Source of the DNA: an uncultured Eubacteriales bacterium
GTDB taxonomy: Bacteria > Bacillota > Clostridia > Peptostreptococcales > Anaerovoracaceae
Direction: 5' to 3'
Assembly: GCA_910583765.1 (NCBI GenBank)
Contig: CAJTYS010000066.1
Location: 1-16,250, forward strand
DNA: 16,250 nt
Shown: one piece after another, positions 6,397 through 14,544 of the stretch
Layout: every line of letters begins with the position of its first letter
How positions within the stretch are numbered: position 1 is the stretch's first letter
Notes under the pieces: model-generated
What the model was told of the DNA's origin: nothing
What the model saw: the letters and a program-made list of their open reading frames with translations, nothing else
Databases searched by the model: none
Position numbers and translations under genes: made by a program

Positions 6397-7344
6397 ATGG
6401 GTAGATATTTGAACATTGGAATGATGCAAAGCGGCGACACGACTATGGATTTTGAGACTTGCTTGGCAAGGATCAGAAAAGACGTGGATGATCTGATGGC
6501 GGGAATGAATGTGCCAGAGCTGATCGTTGGCGTGGAAATGGCCATTGGCCGCTATTGGAAAGATGATGAAACCCAGATGGGCGGCGACACGATCCCAGGA
6601 AAAGTCACGGACGAGCTTTCTGCCATCGCAAAGGAATACGGCATTTACTTCATGCCTGGCAGCATGATCGAGTCCGCGGAAAAAGACGGCGAAAAGGTGA
6701 TCTACAATTCCATCCCGATCTTTGGGCCTGATGGAGAACTAATCGATGTTTACAGAAAAATGTGTCCGTACTTTCCGGTGGAGGGTGCGTTCACAAAAGG
6801 CGACCGGTATGTGACCTTCGACATCAAGGAAAAAGATATCAAGATCGGCGTGCTCAACTGCCACGATTGGTGCTTCCCGGAAATTTCCAGGAACCTGGCT
6901 CTCATGGGAGCGGAGATCCTCATCAAACCGGCCATTGATCCAGAAGGCCTGTACGAAGTTTGCAAATCCATCCCATCCACCAGAGCTTTTGAAAACCAGG
7001 CGTATTTCATCTCCATGAACCTGGCCGGCGAATGGCTGGGAAGCTACGCATACGGCCATTCCACGGTAGCAGGGCCTGATGGCAGCGTGATCTATGAAGC
7101 AGGTAATAGACCGGTTTCCCTGACTTTGACTCTGGATCTGGACAAGGTGGCGGATGCGAGAAGATACGGGACCAACTACACGGACCAGCTGCTGAGACAG
7201 CTGAAAGTCTTCAACCCGCCGATGCCTTATGCGGGACACATGGAAGACGCACCGATCTACAAAGACCTTCCTGACCCTGACATGTCCATGGAAAGCAGGG
7301 CGGAAATGTTCAAAAAAGAAGGGTTGATGAACATCGGCAAATAA
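6397..7344 (+). CDS. Carbon-nitrogen hydrolase, aliphatic amidase/formamidase-like (amidase 2)
   Basis: A 315-residue nitrilase-superfamily enzyme. The start is ATG 6397, with AAAAGGAGA at 6381-6389; an in-frame ATG at 6340 lies inside the upstream gene and lacks a good site. The catalytic residues are Glu47 (VGVEM), Lys121 (YRKMCPY), Glu129 (FPVEGA) and Cys155 (LNCHDWCFPE). It is paralogous to amidase 1 over its whole length: MGRYLN N-terminus, the PEISRN block, the [KR]-A-x-ENQA block and a shared NPPMPYAG-like C-terminal segment. The residue after the nucleophile differs (His-Asp-Trp-Cys against Tyr-Asp-Leu-Asn), so substrates probably differ. Codons are much richer in G/C at third positions than in amidase 1, suggesting separate histories rather than a recent tandem duplication. 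Probably co-transcribed with the carrier upstream; the unit ends at the terminator at 7392-7432. Confidence 0.85.
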   Translation: MGRYLNIGMMQSGDTTMDFETCLARIRKDVDDLMAGMNVPELIVGVEMAIGRYWKDDETQMGGDTIPGKVTDELSAIAKEYGIYFMPGSMIESAEKDGEKVIYNSIPIFGPDGELIDVYRKMCPYFPVEGAFTKGDRYVTFDIKEKDIKIGVLNCHDWCFPEISRNLALMGAEILIKPAIDPEGLYEVCKSIPSTRAFENQAYFISMNLAGEWLGSYAYGHSTVAGPDGSVIYEAGNRPVSLTLTLDLDKVADARRYGTNYTDQLLRQLKVFNPPMPYAGHMEDAPIYKDLPDPDMSMESRAEMFKKEGLMNIGK

Positions 7345-7391
7345 GTGAAAGCTGAAAAGCTTTGGCAGCAGCAATATCATTTCCAAACAAC

Positions 7392-7432
7392 AGGCGCATG
7401 AGGGAACATAAAAATTCTCATGCGCCTCTTTT
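7392..7432 (+). terminator. Intrinsic terminator ending the amidase region
   Basis: An 11-base perfect stem, AGGCGCATGAG (7392-7402) with CTCATGCGCCT (7417-7427), a 14-base loop, then CTTTT. It lies 47 bases after the amidase 2 stop and insulates the ATPase gene downstream. Confidence 0.85.
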
Positions 7433-7442
7433 GGTACCGGCA

Positions 7443-7498
7443 TTGACATGGACACTGAAAATTAGTAAAATATAAAATAATATTTTGGATTTTACTAA
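7443..7498 (+). promoter_or_regulatory. Promoter with overlapping dyad operator for the DUF4143 ATPase
   Basis: TTGACA at 7443-7448, 17 bases, TAAAAT at 7466-7471. A 10-base inverted repeat, TTAGTAAAAT (7462-7471) and ATTTTACTAA (7489-7498), covers the -10 and the probable start of transcription. This is a typical place for a repressor. AAGGAG at 7503-7508 precedes ATG 7518. Confidence 0.6.
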
Positions 7499-7517
7499 AT
7501 AGTAAGGAGATCCTTTT

Positions 7518-8780
7518 ATGTATTACGAAAGAGCGATTCAAAAAACCATAGAAAACGTGAATGAGACGTTTCCTGTTTTGCTATTGACCGGACCAAGGCA
7601 AGTGGGAAAAACCACATTGCTGGAGCGCATGGCAGATAGCGGTAGAAAACGTGTGTCGCTGGACAATCCAACGCTGCGGGCATTGGCTAAAAGCGATCCC
7701 GAGTTATTTTTGCAAAGATACACGCCGCCGGTATTGATCGATGAAGTGCAGTACGCTCCAGAGTTATTTCCATATATCAAAATCATCGTGGATCAACGGA
7801 AACAGCCAGGCGATTTTTGGCTCACTGGCTCCCAGATCTTTAAAATGAGAAAAGACGCGGCTGAATCATTGGCAGGCAGGGTGGGGATCGTTCCCATGCT
7901 GGGATTATCCAACAGTGAGATTAATGAAATGGATTTTCATGAATTCACATTGGAGCCGGAAAATTTGATCAAGCGAGTGACAGAGGCCCCCTCTATGAAC
8001 GTGCAGGAGGTTTTTCAGCGGATCTATCAAGGCTCCATGCCGCGGCTTTATGAAATCGACAATGTGAATCGAGAATTATTTTTTGAGTCCTATCTCGACA
8101 CTTATATCAGCAGGGACATCAGAACATTGGAGCAGGTCGCTGATGAAACAGCGTTCATCACCTTTCTAAAGGTCGTTGCGGCCAGGACTGCCACAAATGT
8201 GAATTATGAAGTTTTGGCCCAAGAGACAGGAATCTCCGCGCCCACTGCGAAGCACTGGCTTTCTATTTTAGTTTCCTGCGGCGTGGTGACACTGATCGAG
8301 CCTTACTTTAACAATGCTTTGAAACGAGTGGTGAAATCCCCGCGCCTATATTTTCTGGACACTGGATTATGCGCGCATCTCTTAGGATGGGGAAGCCCCG
8401 AAGTCTTAGAGCGCAGTGCCATGAGCGAGGCGTTTTTTGAGACATGGGTGGTGTCAGAAGTTTATAAAAGCTATTTGAACGCAGGGAAAAAGCCGCCGCT
8501 GTATTTTTATCGAGACAGCAACAAAAAAGAAATCGATTTGATCCTTTACCAGGATGGAATCGCGCATCCTGTGGAAATCAAAAAGGCCGCTTCGCCGCAG
8601 AAAGCCACAAAGAATTTTTCCGTGTTAAAGCCGATTGAAAAAGAACCAGCAAAAGAGGATGCGTTCAATGGCACAGCGCATTTAAAGACGGAGATCGGAA
8701 CAGGCGGAGTCATCTGCCTGGCCAGTGATGTGATGCCTATTGATGAAAAAAACTGGTACATTCCGGCTTGGATCATTTAG
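7518..8780 (+). CDS. AAA_14 / DUF4143 domain ATPase
   Basis: A 420-residue protein. The N-terminal AAA_14 ATPase has Walker A GPRQVGKTT at 25-33, Walker B PVLIDEVQ with Asp75-Glu76, and a sensor-like FWLTGSQ. The middle holds a winged-helix-like part (YEVLAQETGISAPTAKHWLSIL). The C-terminal DUF4143 domain contains FFETWVVSE and KEIDLIL, then HPVEIKK, an E-D-ExK arrangement resembling the PD-(D/E)XK nuclease core. Such proteins are common as stand-alone genes in anaerobes and archaea; their function is poorly known, with links to mobile or defence-like loci suggested. It is monocistronic, with its own promoter, dyad and terminator, and has no obvious tie to the amidase genes. Confidence 0.9.
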   Translation: MYYERAIQKTIENVNETFPVLLLTGPRQVGKTTLLERMADSGRKRVSLDNPTLRALAKSDPELFLQRYTPPVLIDEVQYAPELFPYIKIIVDQRKQPGDFWLTGSQIFKMRKDAAESLAGRVGIVPMLGLSNSEINEMDFHEFTLEPENLIKRVTEAPSMNVQEVFQRIYQGSMPRLYEIDNVNRELFFESYLDTYISRDIRTLEQVADETAFITFLKVVAARTATNVNYEVLAQETGISAPTAKHWLSILVSCGVVTLIEPYFNNALKRVVKSPRLYFLDTGLCAHLLGWGSPEVLERSAMSEAFFETWVVSEVYKSYLNAGKKPPLYFYRDSNKKEIDLILYQDGIAHPVEIKKAASPQKATKNFSVLKPIEKEPAKEDAFNGTAHLKTEIGTGGVICLASDVMPIDEKNWYIPAWII

Positions 8781-8810
8781 CCAATTGGCTTGCCTCGGTT
8801 ATCATGAAAC

Positions 8811-8858
8811 AGAGGACTTGGGGAAGATACAGTTCCTCCCCAAGTCCTCTAAATTTTT
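8811..8858 (+). terminator. Intrinsic terminator after the ATPase
   Basis: A perfect 14-base stem, AGAGGACTTGGGGA (8811-8824) with TCCCCAAGTCCTCT (8837-8850), a 12-base loop, then AAATTTTTAT. It lies between convergent genes. On the minus strand the following T tract is poor, so service to the CoA ligase is less certain. Confidence 0.88.
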
Positions 8859-8935
8859 ATGCCATATAAACATGGCTGCGCAAGAGCCGTGACTGCTCAA
8901 CAAAGACTAGAGGCACAGCTCTAAAAGAATAAATG

Positions 8936-10594
8936 TTATGGCCGTTCCAGCTTATTTGCGGCTTGATCTTCTGCGGCCATTTGAGAAACCCGATAATGCA
9001 TCAGTTTTCCCGTGGCAGTATAAGGCAGTTCTGTGACGAACCGATAATACCGCGGGCATTTATAGATGGAAAGCATTGGATGTTCCATGCAGTAAATCCC
9101 CAACTCCGCTGCTGTCACGCTTTCATCAGCAGGCACCACATAGGCGGTCACTGCTTGTTCACGGAGCCGGTCCATCACGCCTACCACTGCGGATTCCGCA
9201 ACCTTTGGATGCTGGTTCAAGACCTCTTCCACCTGTGATGGATAAATGTTTTCCCCTGCGGAAACGATCATATCATCCTTGCGTCCAACGATGGTGACAA
9301 ATTGATCTTCATCCCAAGTGGCCAAATCTCCAGTATACATAAAGCCCTTGTAGAATTTCCGCTCCATTTCCTCAGGATTGTTGTAATAACTATAAGAAGA
9401 CTTGGCAGGAGATTGGAGGATCACTTCTCCGATTTCCTGTCCGTCCATGCTAGCTAGCTCATCGGGCTCAGCTTTCCGATCCTCATAAACCTTTACCACT
9501 CGCACATCGTCATCCGTGCAGGAGCGGCCCGCGCTCCCCGCCATCTGCGGCAGGTCATAAGGCCGCAGGAAGGTGTTCCAAAAGGTCTCCGTTGTCCCGT
9601 ATCCATTGAAAATGTTCGGTGTCAATATCTTGTGAAAGCGCTGACAAGCCGCCTTTTCCAATGGGCTGCCCATGGTGATGATCCCTTTCAGATGAGAAAG
9701 GTCAGACGGATGGCGTTCCTGTCTTTGCGTTAATAACGAAAGGACGGCTGGCACTCCAATGAGGAACGTCACTTCATATTTTTCAGCATAAGTAAGGCAG
9801 CGCTTTGGCGAAAATTCGCGAAGAATGATGACCTCGCCGCCTGCGTACAGGGTCGGGCAAGGGCCGCCGGAATGAAGGCCGCCTCTGTGGAACCACGGCG
9901 TCATATTCATGGTGCGATCCATGGGTGACAATGGAAAATGCATCATCACATCATGGGCGGACAACACTTCGTTGATATTGTTCAGTGGCACGCCCTTGGG
10001 CTTGCTGGTGGTCCCTGATGTATAAAGGCGGGTGGTTTCATCGTAAATATGAGGAAGCTCCTGGCGGACTGGCTCTGTTTCTGCCTGATCCCGCACATAA
10101 TCCTCATAGGTCATATGGCCGGAAGGCAGTTCTTTGCTGTCTGAACATCCAACAGCGATCAGCACCTCAGGCGCATGGACGCACATAGCCAGCGCCTCCT
10201 GGACCATATCGCGGATTTCCATGGCATAGACGAAAACCTTGGGCTGGCTATCATCAATAGCCAGAGCGGTCTCGCCTGGAGCTAGACGAAAATTGATTGG
10301 TGAATTGATGGCTCCCAGTTTCTGTGGCGCTAAATAGCAAAACACAAATTCCGCGCAATTCGGAACCTGATACATCAGCACATCATTTTTGCTGACACCG
10401 TCTTCATGTAACGCGTTAGCAAATTTGTTGACATCACTGTTCAGCTCTTTGTAAGTCCATCTTTTTTCTGTCTCCGGGTCGAACATAGCAGGTCGCTTGG
10501 AAAAACGCTGAACATTACGCATGAATCCATTCAAATAAGTGAACGAAGATTCAAAGGTTTGCTGAAACATCGATGCGTCATAAGTAAATGACAT
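8936..10594 (-). CDS. AMP-dependent acyl/aryl-CoA ligase (ANL superfamily)
   Basis: A 552-residue cytosolic enzyme that activates a carboxylic acid with ATP to an acyl-AMP and then forms the CoA thioester. The Met encoded at 10594 is chosen because an AGAGGGG site precedes it; a Met 12 codons upstream lacks one. Motifs: phosphate loop YTSGTTSKPKG at 191-201 (Ser where Gly is usual), GYGTTE at 331-336, YTGD at 420-423, hinge region GRKDDMIVSAGENIYP around 438-452, and the C-terminal catalytic Lys530 in LPYTATGK. Length is normal for the family. Substrate cannot be read from the sequence; fatty, aromatic or carnitine-like acids are all possible. It is monocistronic and divergent from the ABC exporter. 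A link with acids released by the amidases is conceivable but only by proximity. Confidence 0.9.
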   Translation of the reverse strand: MSFTYDASMFQQTFESSFTYLNGFMRNVQRFSKRPAMFDPETEKRWTYKELNSDVNKFANALHEDGVSKNDVLMYQVPNCAEFVFCYLAPQKLGAINSPINFRLAPGETALAIDDSQPKVFVYAMEIRDMVQEALAMCVHAPEVLIAVGCSDSKELPSGHMTYEDYVRDQAETEPVRQELPHIYDETTRLYTSGTTSKPKGVPLNNINEVLSAHDVMMHFPLSPMDRTMNMTPWFHRGGLHSGGPCPTLYAGGEVIILREFSPKRCLTYAEKYEVTFLIGVPAVLSLLTQRQERHPSDLSHLKGIITMGSPLEKAACQRFHKILTPNIFNGYGTTETFWNTFLRPYDLPQMAGSAGRSCTDDDVRVVKVYEDRKAEPDELASMDGQEIGEVILQSPAKSSYSYYNNPEEMERKFYKGFMYTGDLATWDEDQFVTIVGRKDDMIVSAGENIYPSQVEEVLNQHPKVAESAVVGVMDRLREQAVTAYVVPADESVTAAELGIYCMEHPMLSIYKCPRYYRFVTELPYTATGKLMHYRVSQMAAEDQAANKLERP

Positions 10595-10917
10595 AACCAA
10601 ATCCCCTCTTTCCTGTTCTAAAAATGTCATTTATGATTATATAATAGTGCAAAACTTAGAGAATCTGCCTGCCAAAGCGTGAATTGACAAACAATCACAA
10701 AATAGGCAGTGCGATAAATCACGCAGATGCCGTTGATGTTTTTATGGCCCTTCTCCAAGCAATTGATAAAAATCCTTATTATTCTATCATATTTCCCTAA
10801 AAAATCCACCTATTTTCTTCATAAAATTTTTTGACCAGCATTTTATCACGCAAACCACTTGTAATTCAGGCAGCAGGGCTTTATCATGGAAGGAGCATTA
10901 TCGCAAAAGGAGGAAGT
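10595..10917. other. Divergent intergenic region between CoA ligase and ABC exporter
   Basis: No gene was found in these 323 bases. On the + strand TTGATA (10763-10768), 16 bases, TATCAT (10785-10790) is the best promoter for the exporter. On the minus strand a TATAAT (10636-10641) is a possible -10 for the ligase, without a clear -35. GCGTGA and TCACGC elements, partly inverted, occur around 10678-10725 and may be operator half-sites; this is weak. Confidence 0.45.
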
Positions 10918-12690
10918 ATGAGTAAAAACAGCCGTTTCAAGCTGATTTCTCGGTTTACCAAAGGCATCCACGCAGCCATTGTGGTGGTTTTAGTGACTTC
11001 TTTGGCATCAACGGTTTTGAACGCCATGATTCCAAGGATCTTTAGCTTTACCATAGACCAGGTGCTGGTGCCAGGCGGGATTCCCCTGCTAAAAGAGCAT
11101 TTGTGGATTCTATCTTTGATGGTCATCGGGATCGCGCTATGCAACTGCGTGTCTATTTTTTTGTATCGCACTTATACCGCAAGGGCAGGAGAGACGTTTG
11201 CCAAGAACATGCGGGACGTCTTATTTTCTCATGTACAAAGGCTGCCCATGAAATGGCACAGCGAGAATCAGACAGGAGATATCATACAAAGATGCACGGC
11301 GGACGTGGAAACCATTCGCAATTTCGTGGTGACACAAATTCTGGAGGTGTTCCGAACCGTGTTTTTAGTGACTATTTCCCTGGTGATGATGTTTTCTATG
11401 AATGTGAAGCTGACCTTTGCGGCCATTGCCTTCATTCCGATCATCATCTGGTATTCCACTGTGTTTTACGGCCTAATCGCCAAGAATTTCAAAGCAGCTG
11501 ACGAGGCGGGCGGAGAACTTTCCACTGTAGTGCAGGAAAACGCCACAGGCGTGCGGGTGGTCAGGGCTTTTGGCAGGGAAAAGTTCGAGATTGACCGGTT
11601 TGATGAAAAAAACAATTTTTTTGCTAAACTGTGGATCCGGCTGGGAACGCTGTCTGGTGCGTACTGGGGCATCGGCGACTTGATCACAGGGCTGCAGGTG
11701 ATGGCTATTATCGTATTGGGCGCGGTGCAGGCAGTGCGAGGCAACATCACTGCCGGGGAGTTCGTGGCCTTTGCTTCCTACAACACTACATTGACATGGC
11801 CCATTAGGGGACTGGGGCGCATTTTGTCTGAAATGAGCAAAGCCGGCGTTTCCTTTGACCGGGTCAATTACATCCTCGATTCCGCAGAAGAGGATATGAA
11901 ACATGAAGGCAGGGAGCCTGCGTCCATGGACATTGGTTTTGAGCATGTGAGTTTTGCTTACGACCACAGCAAACAGGTACTGCGGGACATCAGCCTTCAG
12001 ATCCGAGAAGGCAGTACTTTTGGCATTTTAGGCGGCACGGGGAGCGGAAAATCCACGCTCATCCATTTGCTGGACAGGCTCTATGAAATAGAAGAAGGAC
12101 GGATCACTATTGGAGGCATTGATCTGCGAGAGATCCCCCGTCCTTGGATCCGAAGGCATATCGGCATGGTCCTCCAAGAGCCTTTCCTCTTTTCAAAAAG
12201 CATTCGGGACAATATTGCCGCGGCAAACCCAGACGCGTCCATGGCGGAGATCAGGGAAGCTGCCCGTATCGCGTGCGTGGACGAGGATATCATGGCCTTC
12301 ACAGACCAGTACGAGACGTTAGTGGGAGAGCGGGGCGTGACCCTTTCCGGCGGACAGCGTCAAAGGATCGCCATCGCGCGGATGCTTTTAGCCAAATCAC
12401 CGGTCATGGTGTTCGATGACTCCCTTTCCGCAGTGGACGCGGAAACAGATACCAAGATCCGCCATGCTCTGCGGGAAAAAATGAAAGCCGCCACTGTGAT
12501 CCTCATATCTCATAGAGTCACGACTTTGATGGAGGCTGATGAGATCATGGTGCTGCATCAGGGAACAGTAGCGGAACGAGGGACCCACAGGGAACTGATC
12601 CAGGGAAACGGGCTTTACCAAAAAATTTACGAGATTCAAATGAATCAGGATGACCGCAGGCTGTTGGAGGAAGGAGAAGATTTGGCATGA
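10918..12690 (+). CDS. Heterodimeric ABC exporter subunit with degenerate Walker B
   Basis: A 590-residue fusion of a six-helix type IV exporter membrane domain (about residues 1-310) and a nucleotide-binding domain. ATG 10918 follows AAAGGAGG at 10907-10914; an upstream extension to 10831 lacks a site. Walker A is GGTGSGKST at 372-380 and the signature LSGGQ at 476-480 is canonical. The Walker B catalytic Glu is Asp501 (VFDDSLSAVD), and the H-loop His is kept (LISHR). This is the pattern of the TM287/BmrC-type partner whose own ATP site hydrolyses poorly. It overlaps the next gene by 4 bases (ATGA), implying translational coupling and equal amounts of both subunits. Such pairs export drugs, lipids or peptides; the cargo is unknown and no peptide or bacteriocin gene is nearby. 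Confidence 0.93.
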   Translation: MSKNSRFKLISRFTKGIHAAIVVVLVTSLASTVLNAMIPRIFSFTIDQVLVPGGIPLLKEHLWILSLMVIGIALCNCVSIFLYRTYTARAGETFAKNMRDVLFSHVQRLPMKWHSENQTGDIIQRCTADVETIRNFVVTQILEVFRTVFLVTISLVMMFSMNVKLTFAAIAFIPIIIWYSTVFYGLIAKNFKAADEAGGELSTVVQENATGVRVVRAFGREKFEIDRFDEKNNFFAKLWIRLGTLSGAYWGIGDLITGLQVMAIIVLGAVQAVRGNITAGEFVAFASYNTTLTWPIRGLGRILSEMSKAGVSFDRVNYILDSAEEDMKHEGREPASMDIGFEHVSFAYDHSKQVLRDISLQIREGSTFGILGGTGSGKSTLIHLLDRLYEIEEGRITIGGIDLREIPRPWIRRHIGMVLQEPFLFSKSIRDNIAAANPDASMAEIREAARIACVDEDIMAFTDQYETLVGERGVTLSGGQRQRIAIARMLLAKSPVMVFDDSLSAVDAETDTKIRHALREKMKAATVILISHRVTTLMEADEIMVLHQGTVAERGTHRELIQGNGLYQKIYEIQMNQDDRRLLEEGEDLA

Positions 12691-14528
12691 AGGAAAGCAA
12701 GGAAGGGCGCAAGGAGCTGGATCTGAAAATCTGGGGAAAGATCATGCCTTTTTTCCGCCCTTATTGGAAATATTTTTTGACCACTATCAGTCTCAATGTG
12801 CTGTTAGTGGCAGTAGATGTGATGGTGCCTCTTTTTCAAAGCTATGCCATTGATCATTTCATTGTGCCAGACACTTTGAAGGGGCTCCCAGTGTTTGCCG
12901 TGGTGTACATATCCGTGATCGTGACACAGACGGTCTGCGTGTTTTTCAGCGTCCGCGCGGCGATCAACATTGAAATGCACGTGGGAAAGGATCTCAAGCG
13001 GGCGCAGTTCGTTCATTTGCAGCAGCTTTCCTTTTCCTATTATAATACGACCCCAGTGGGCTACATTCATGCCAGGGTCATGAGCGACACGCTGAAAATC
13101 GCCACAGTCCTGGCATGGGGGCTGGTGGACATGTTCTGGGCTTTTGTTTATGTTGTAGGGGTATTTGTGATCATGTGCCTTCTCAACTGGAAACTGGCGG
13201 TCATTATCATGCTGGTAGTGCCCTTCATCGCAGTGCTGACAGCGTTCTTTCAGAAACGGATGCTCCATTGGAACAGGGAGATCAGAGAAACCAACTCAGA
13301 GATCACAGGCGCGTTCAATGAAGGAATCGTGGGCGTGGAAACCAGCAAGACTTTAGGCATGGAAAAGCTGAACGAAATGGCGTTTCAGAGGATCAGCGGC
13401 AAGATGAAAGACAGTTCCATGACCCTTGCCAAGCTGACAGCTATTTATATGCCGTTGGTTTTGTTTTTCAGCTCCGCGGTGACAGCCTTTGTTTTGGCAA
13501 GAGGCGGATATTTTGTCCAGGAACAGCTCATTGCCCTGGGCACTTTGTCCGTGTTTCTGTCTTATGCCGTGGGCATCTTTGAACCCATCCAGCAGCTGGC
13601 AAGGCTCATGTCAGAATTGATTTCCTGTCAAGCCAACATTGAGCGGGTCACAGGGCTCCTGGAGCAAGCGCCGAACATTATCGACAGTCCGGAAGTGATC
13701 CAGAAGTATGGGGATTCTGTGCGTCCAAAGAAAGAAAACTGGGAACCCATTAAGGGTGATATTGAGTTTCGGGATGTGACATTCCGCTACCCTGATGGAA
13801 AAGAAGACGTGCTGGAGCATTTCTCTTTGAAGATCCCAGCGGGCACCACAGTGGCCATTGTGGGAGAAACTGGCGCGGGAAAATCCACCATCGTCAATCT
13901 GGCAGGAAGATTTTTCGAGCCCACAAAGGGGCAGATCCTGATTGATGGCAAGGATTACAGACAGCGGTCACAGCTGTGGCTCCACAGTCAGATCGGCTAT
14001 GTGCTCCAAAATCCGCACTTGTTTTCCGGGAGCATCCGTGAAAACATCCGGTATGGAAGGATAGAAGCCACTGATGAAGAAGTCGAACAAGCAGCCATCA
14101 GCGTTTCTGCGGACAAGGTCATCGCCAAGCTAAAACAAGGCTATGACACAGACGCGGGAGAAGGCGGCAACCATCTTTCCACAGGGGAAAAACAGCTGAT
14201 TTCCTTGGCTCGGGCTATTTTAGCGAATCCAGCCATCTTTGTGCTGGATGAGGCGACTTCTTCTATTGACACGGCAACAGAACAGCTGATCCAAGAAGCC
14301 ACACAGCGTCTGCTATCCGGCCACACTTCTTTCATGATCGCCCATAGGCTGTCAACGATCCGCGGAGCGGACATGATTTTAGTGATGCAGGATGGAAAAG
14401 TCGTGGAACAGGGCAGCCACAAAGAGCTGATTCAGAAAAAAGGGTACTATTACCGTTTGTATTCCAAGCAGTTTGAAGAGGAGCAGATGCTGCGGGCTTT
14501 TGATGATGATGACCCGCTGAACGCATAA
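12687..14528 (+). CDS. Heterodimeric ABC exporter subunit with canonical Walker B and degenerate signature
   Basis: A 613-residue partner of the preceding protein. An N-terminal cytosolic stretch of about 25 residues is followed by the exporter membrane domain (to about residue 330) and the nucleotide-binding domain. Walker A is GETGAGKST at 393-401. Walker B is VLDEATSSID with catalytic Glu522. The H-loop is MIAHR. The signature is LSTGE (497-501) instead of LSGGQ. Together with Asp501 of the partner this gives one weak and one active ATP site, as in TM288/BmrD-type exporters. A GAGGAAGGAGA ribosome site at 12667-12677 lies inside the end of the upstream gene. It ends 16 bases before the convergent permease gene, with no terminator hairpin between. 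Confidence 0.93.
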   Translation: MKESKEGRKELDLKIWGKIMPFFRPYWKYFLTTISLNVLLVAVDVMVPLFQSYAIDHFIVPDTLKGLPVFAVVYISVIVTQTVCVFFSVRAAINIEMHVGKDLKRAQFVHLQQLSFSYYNTTPVGYIHARVMSDTLKIATVLAWGLVDMFWAFVYVVGVFVIMCLLNWKLAVIIMLVVPFIAVLTAFFQKRMLHWNREIRETNSEITGAFNEGIVGVETSKTLGMEKLNEMAFQRISGKMKDSSMTLAKLTAIYMPLVLFFSSAVTAFVLARGGYFVQEQLIALGTLSVFLSYAVGIFEPIQQLARLMSELISCQANIERVTGLLEQAPNIIDSPEVIQKYGDSVRPKKENWEPIKGDIEFRDVTFRYPDGKEDVLEHFSLKIPAGTTVAIVGETGAGKSTIVNLAGRFFEPTKGQILIDGKDYRQRSQLWLHSQIGYVLQNPHLFSGSIRENIRYGRIEATDEEVEQAAISVSADKVIAKLKQGYDTDAGEGGNHLSTGEKQLISLARAILANPAIFVLDEATSSIDTATEQLIQEATQRLLSGHTSFMIAHRLSTIRGADMILVMQDGKVVEQGSHKELIQKKGYYYRLYSKQFEEEQMLRAFDDDDPLNA

Positions 14529-14544
14529 GCGGTTTCTTCTGCTC

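Noticed and set aside
6739..7455. 238-codon open frame on the minus strand across amidase 2
   Set aside because: It lies antisense to a full-length catalytic enzyme with intact motifs, has no recognisable domain, and crosses a terminator; it reflects the high third-position G/C of amidase 2.
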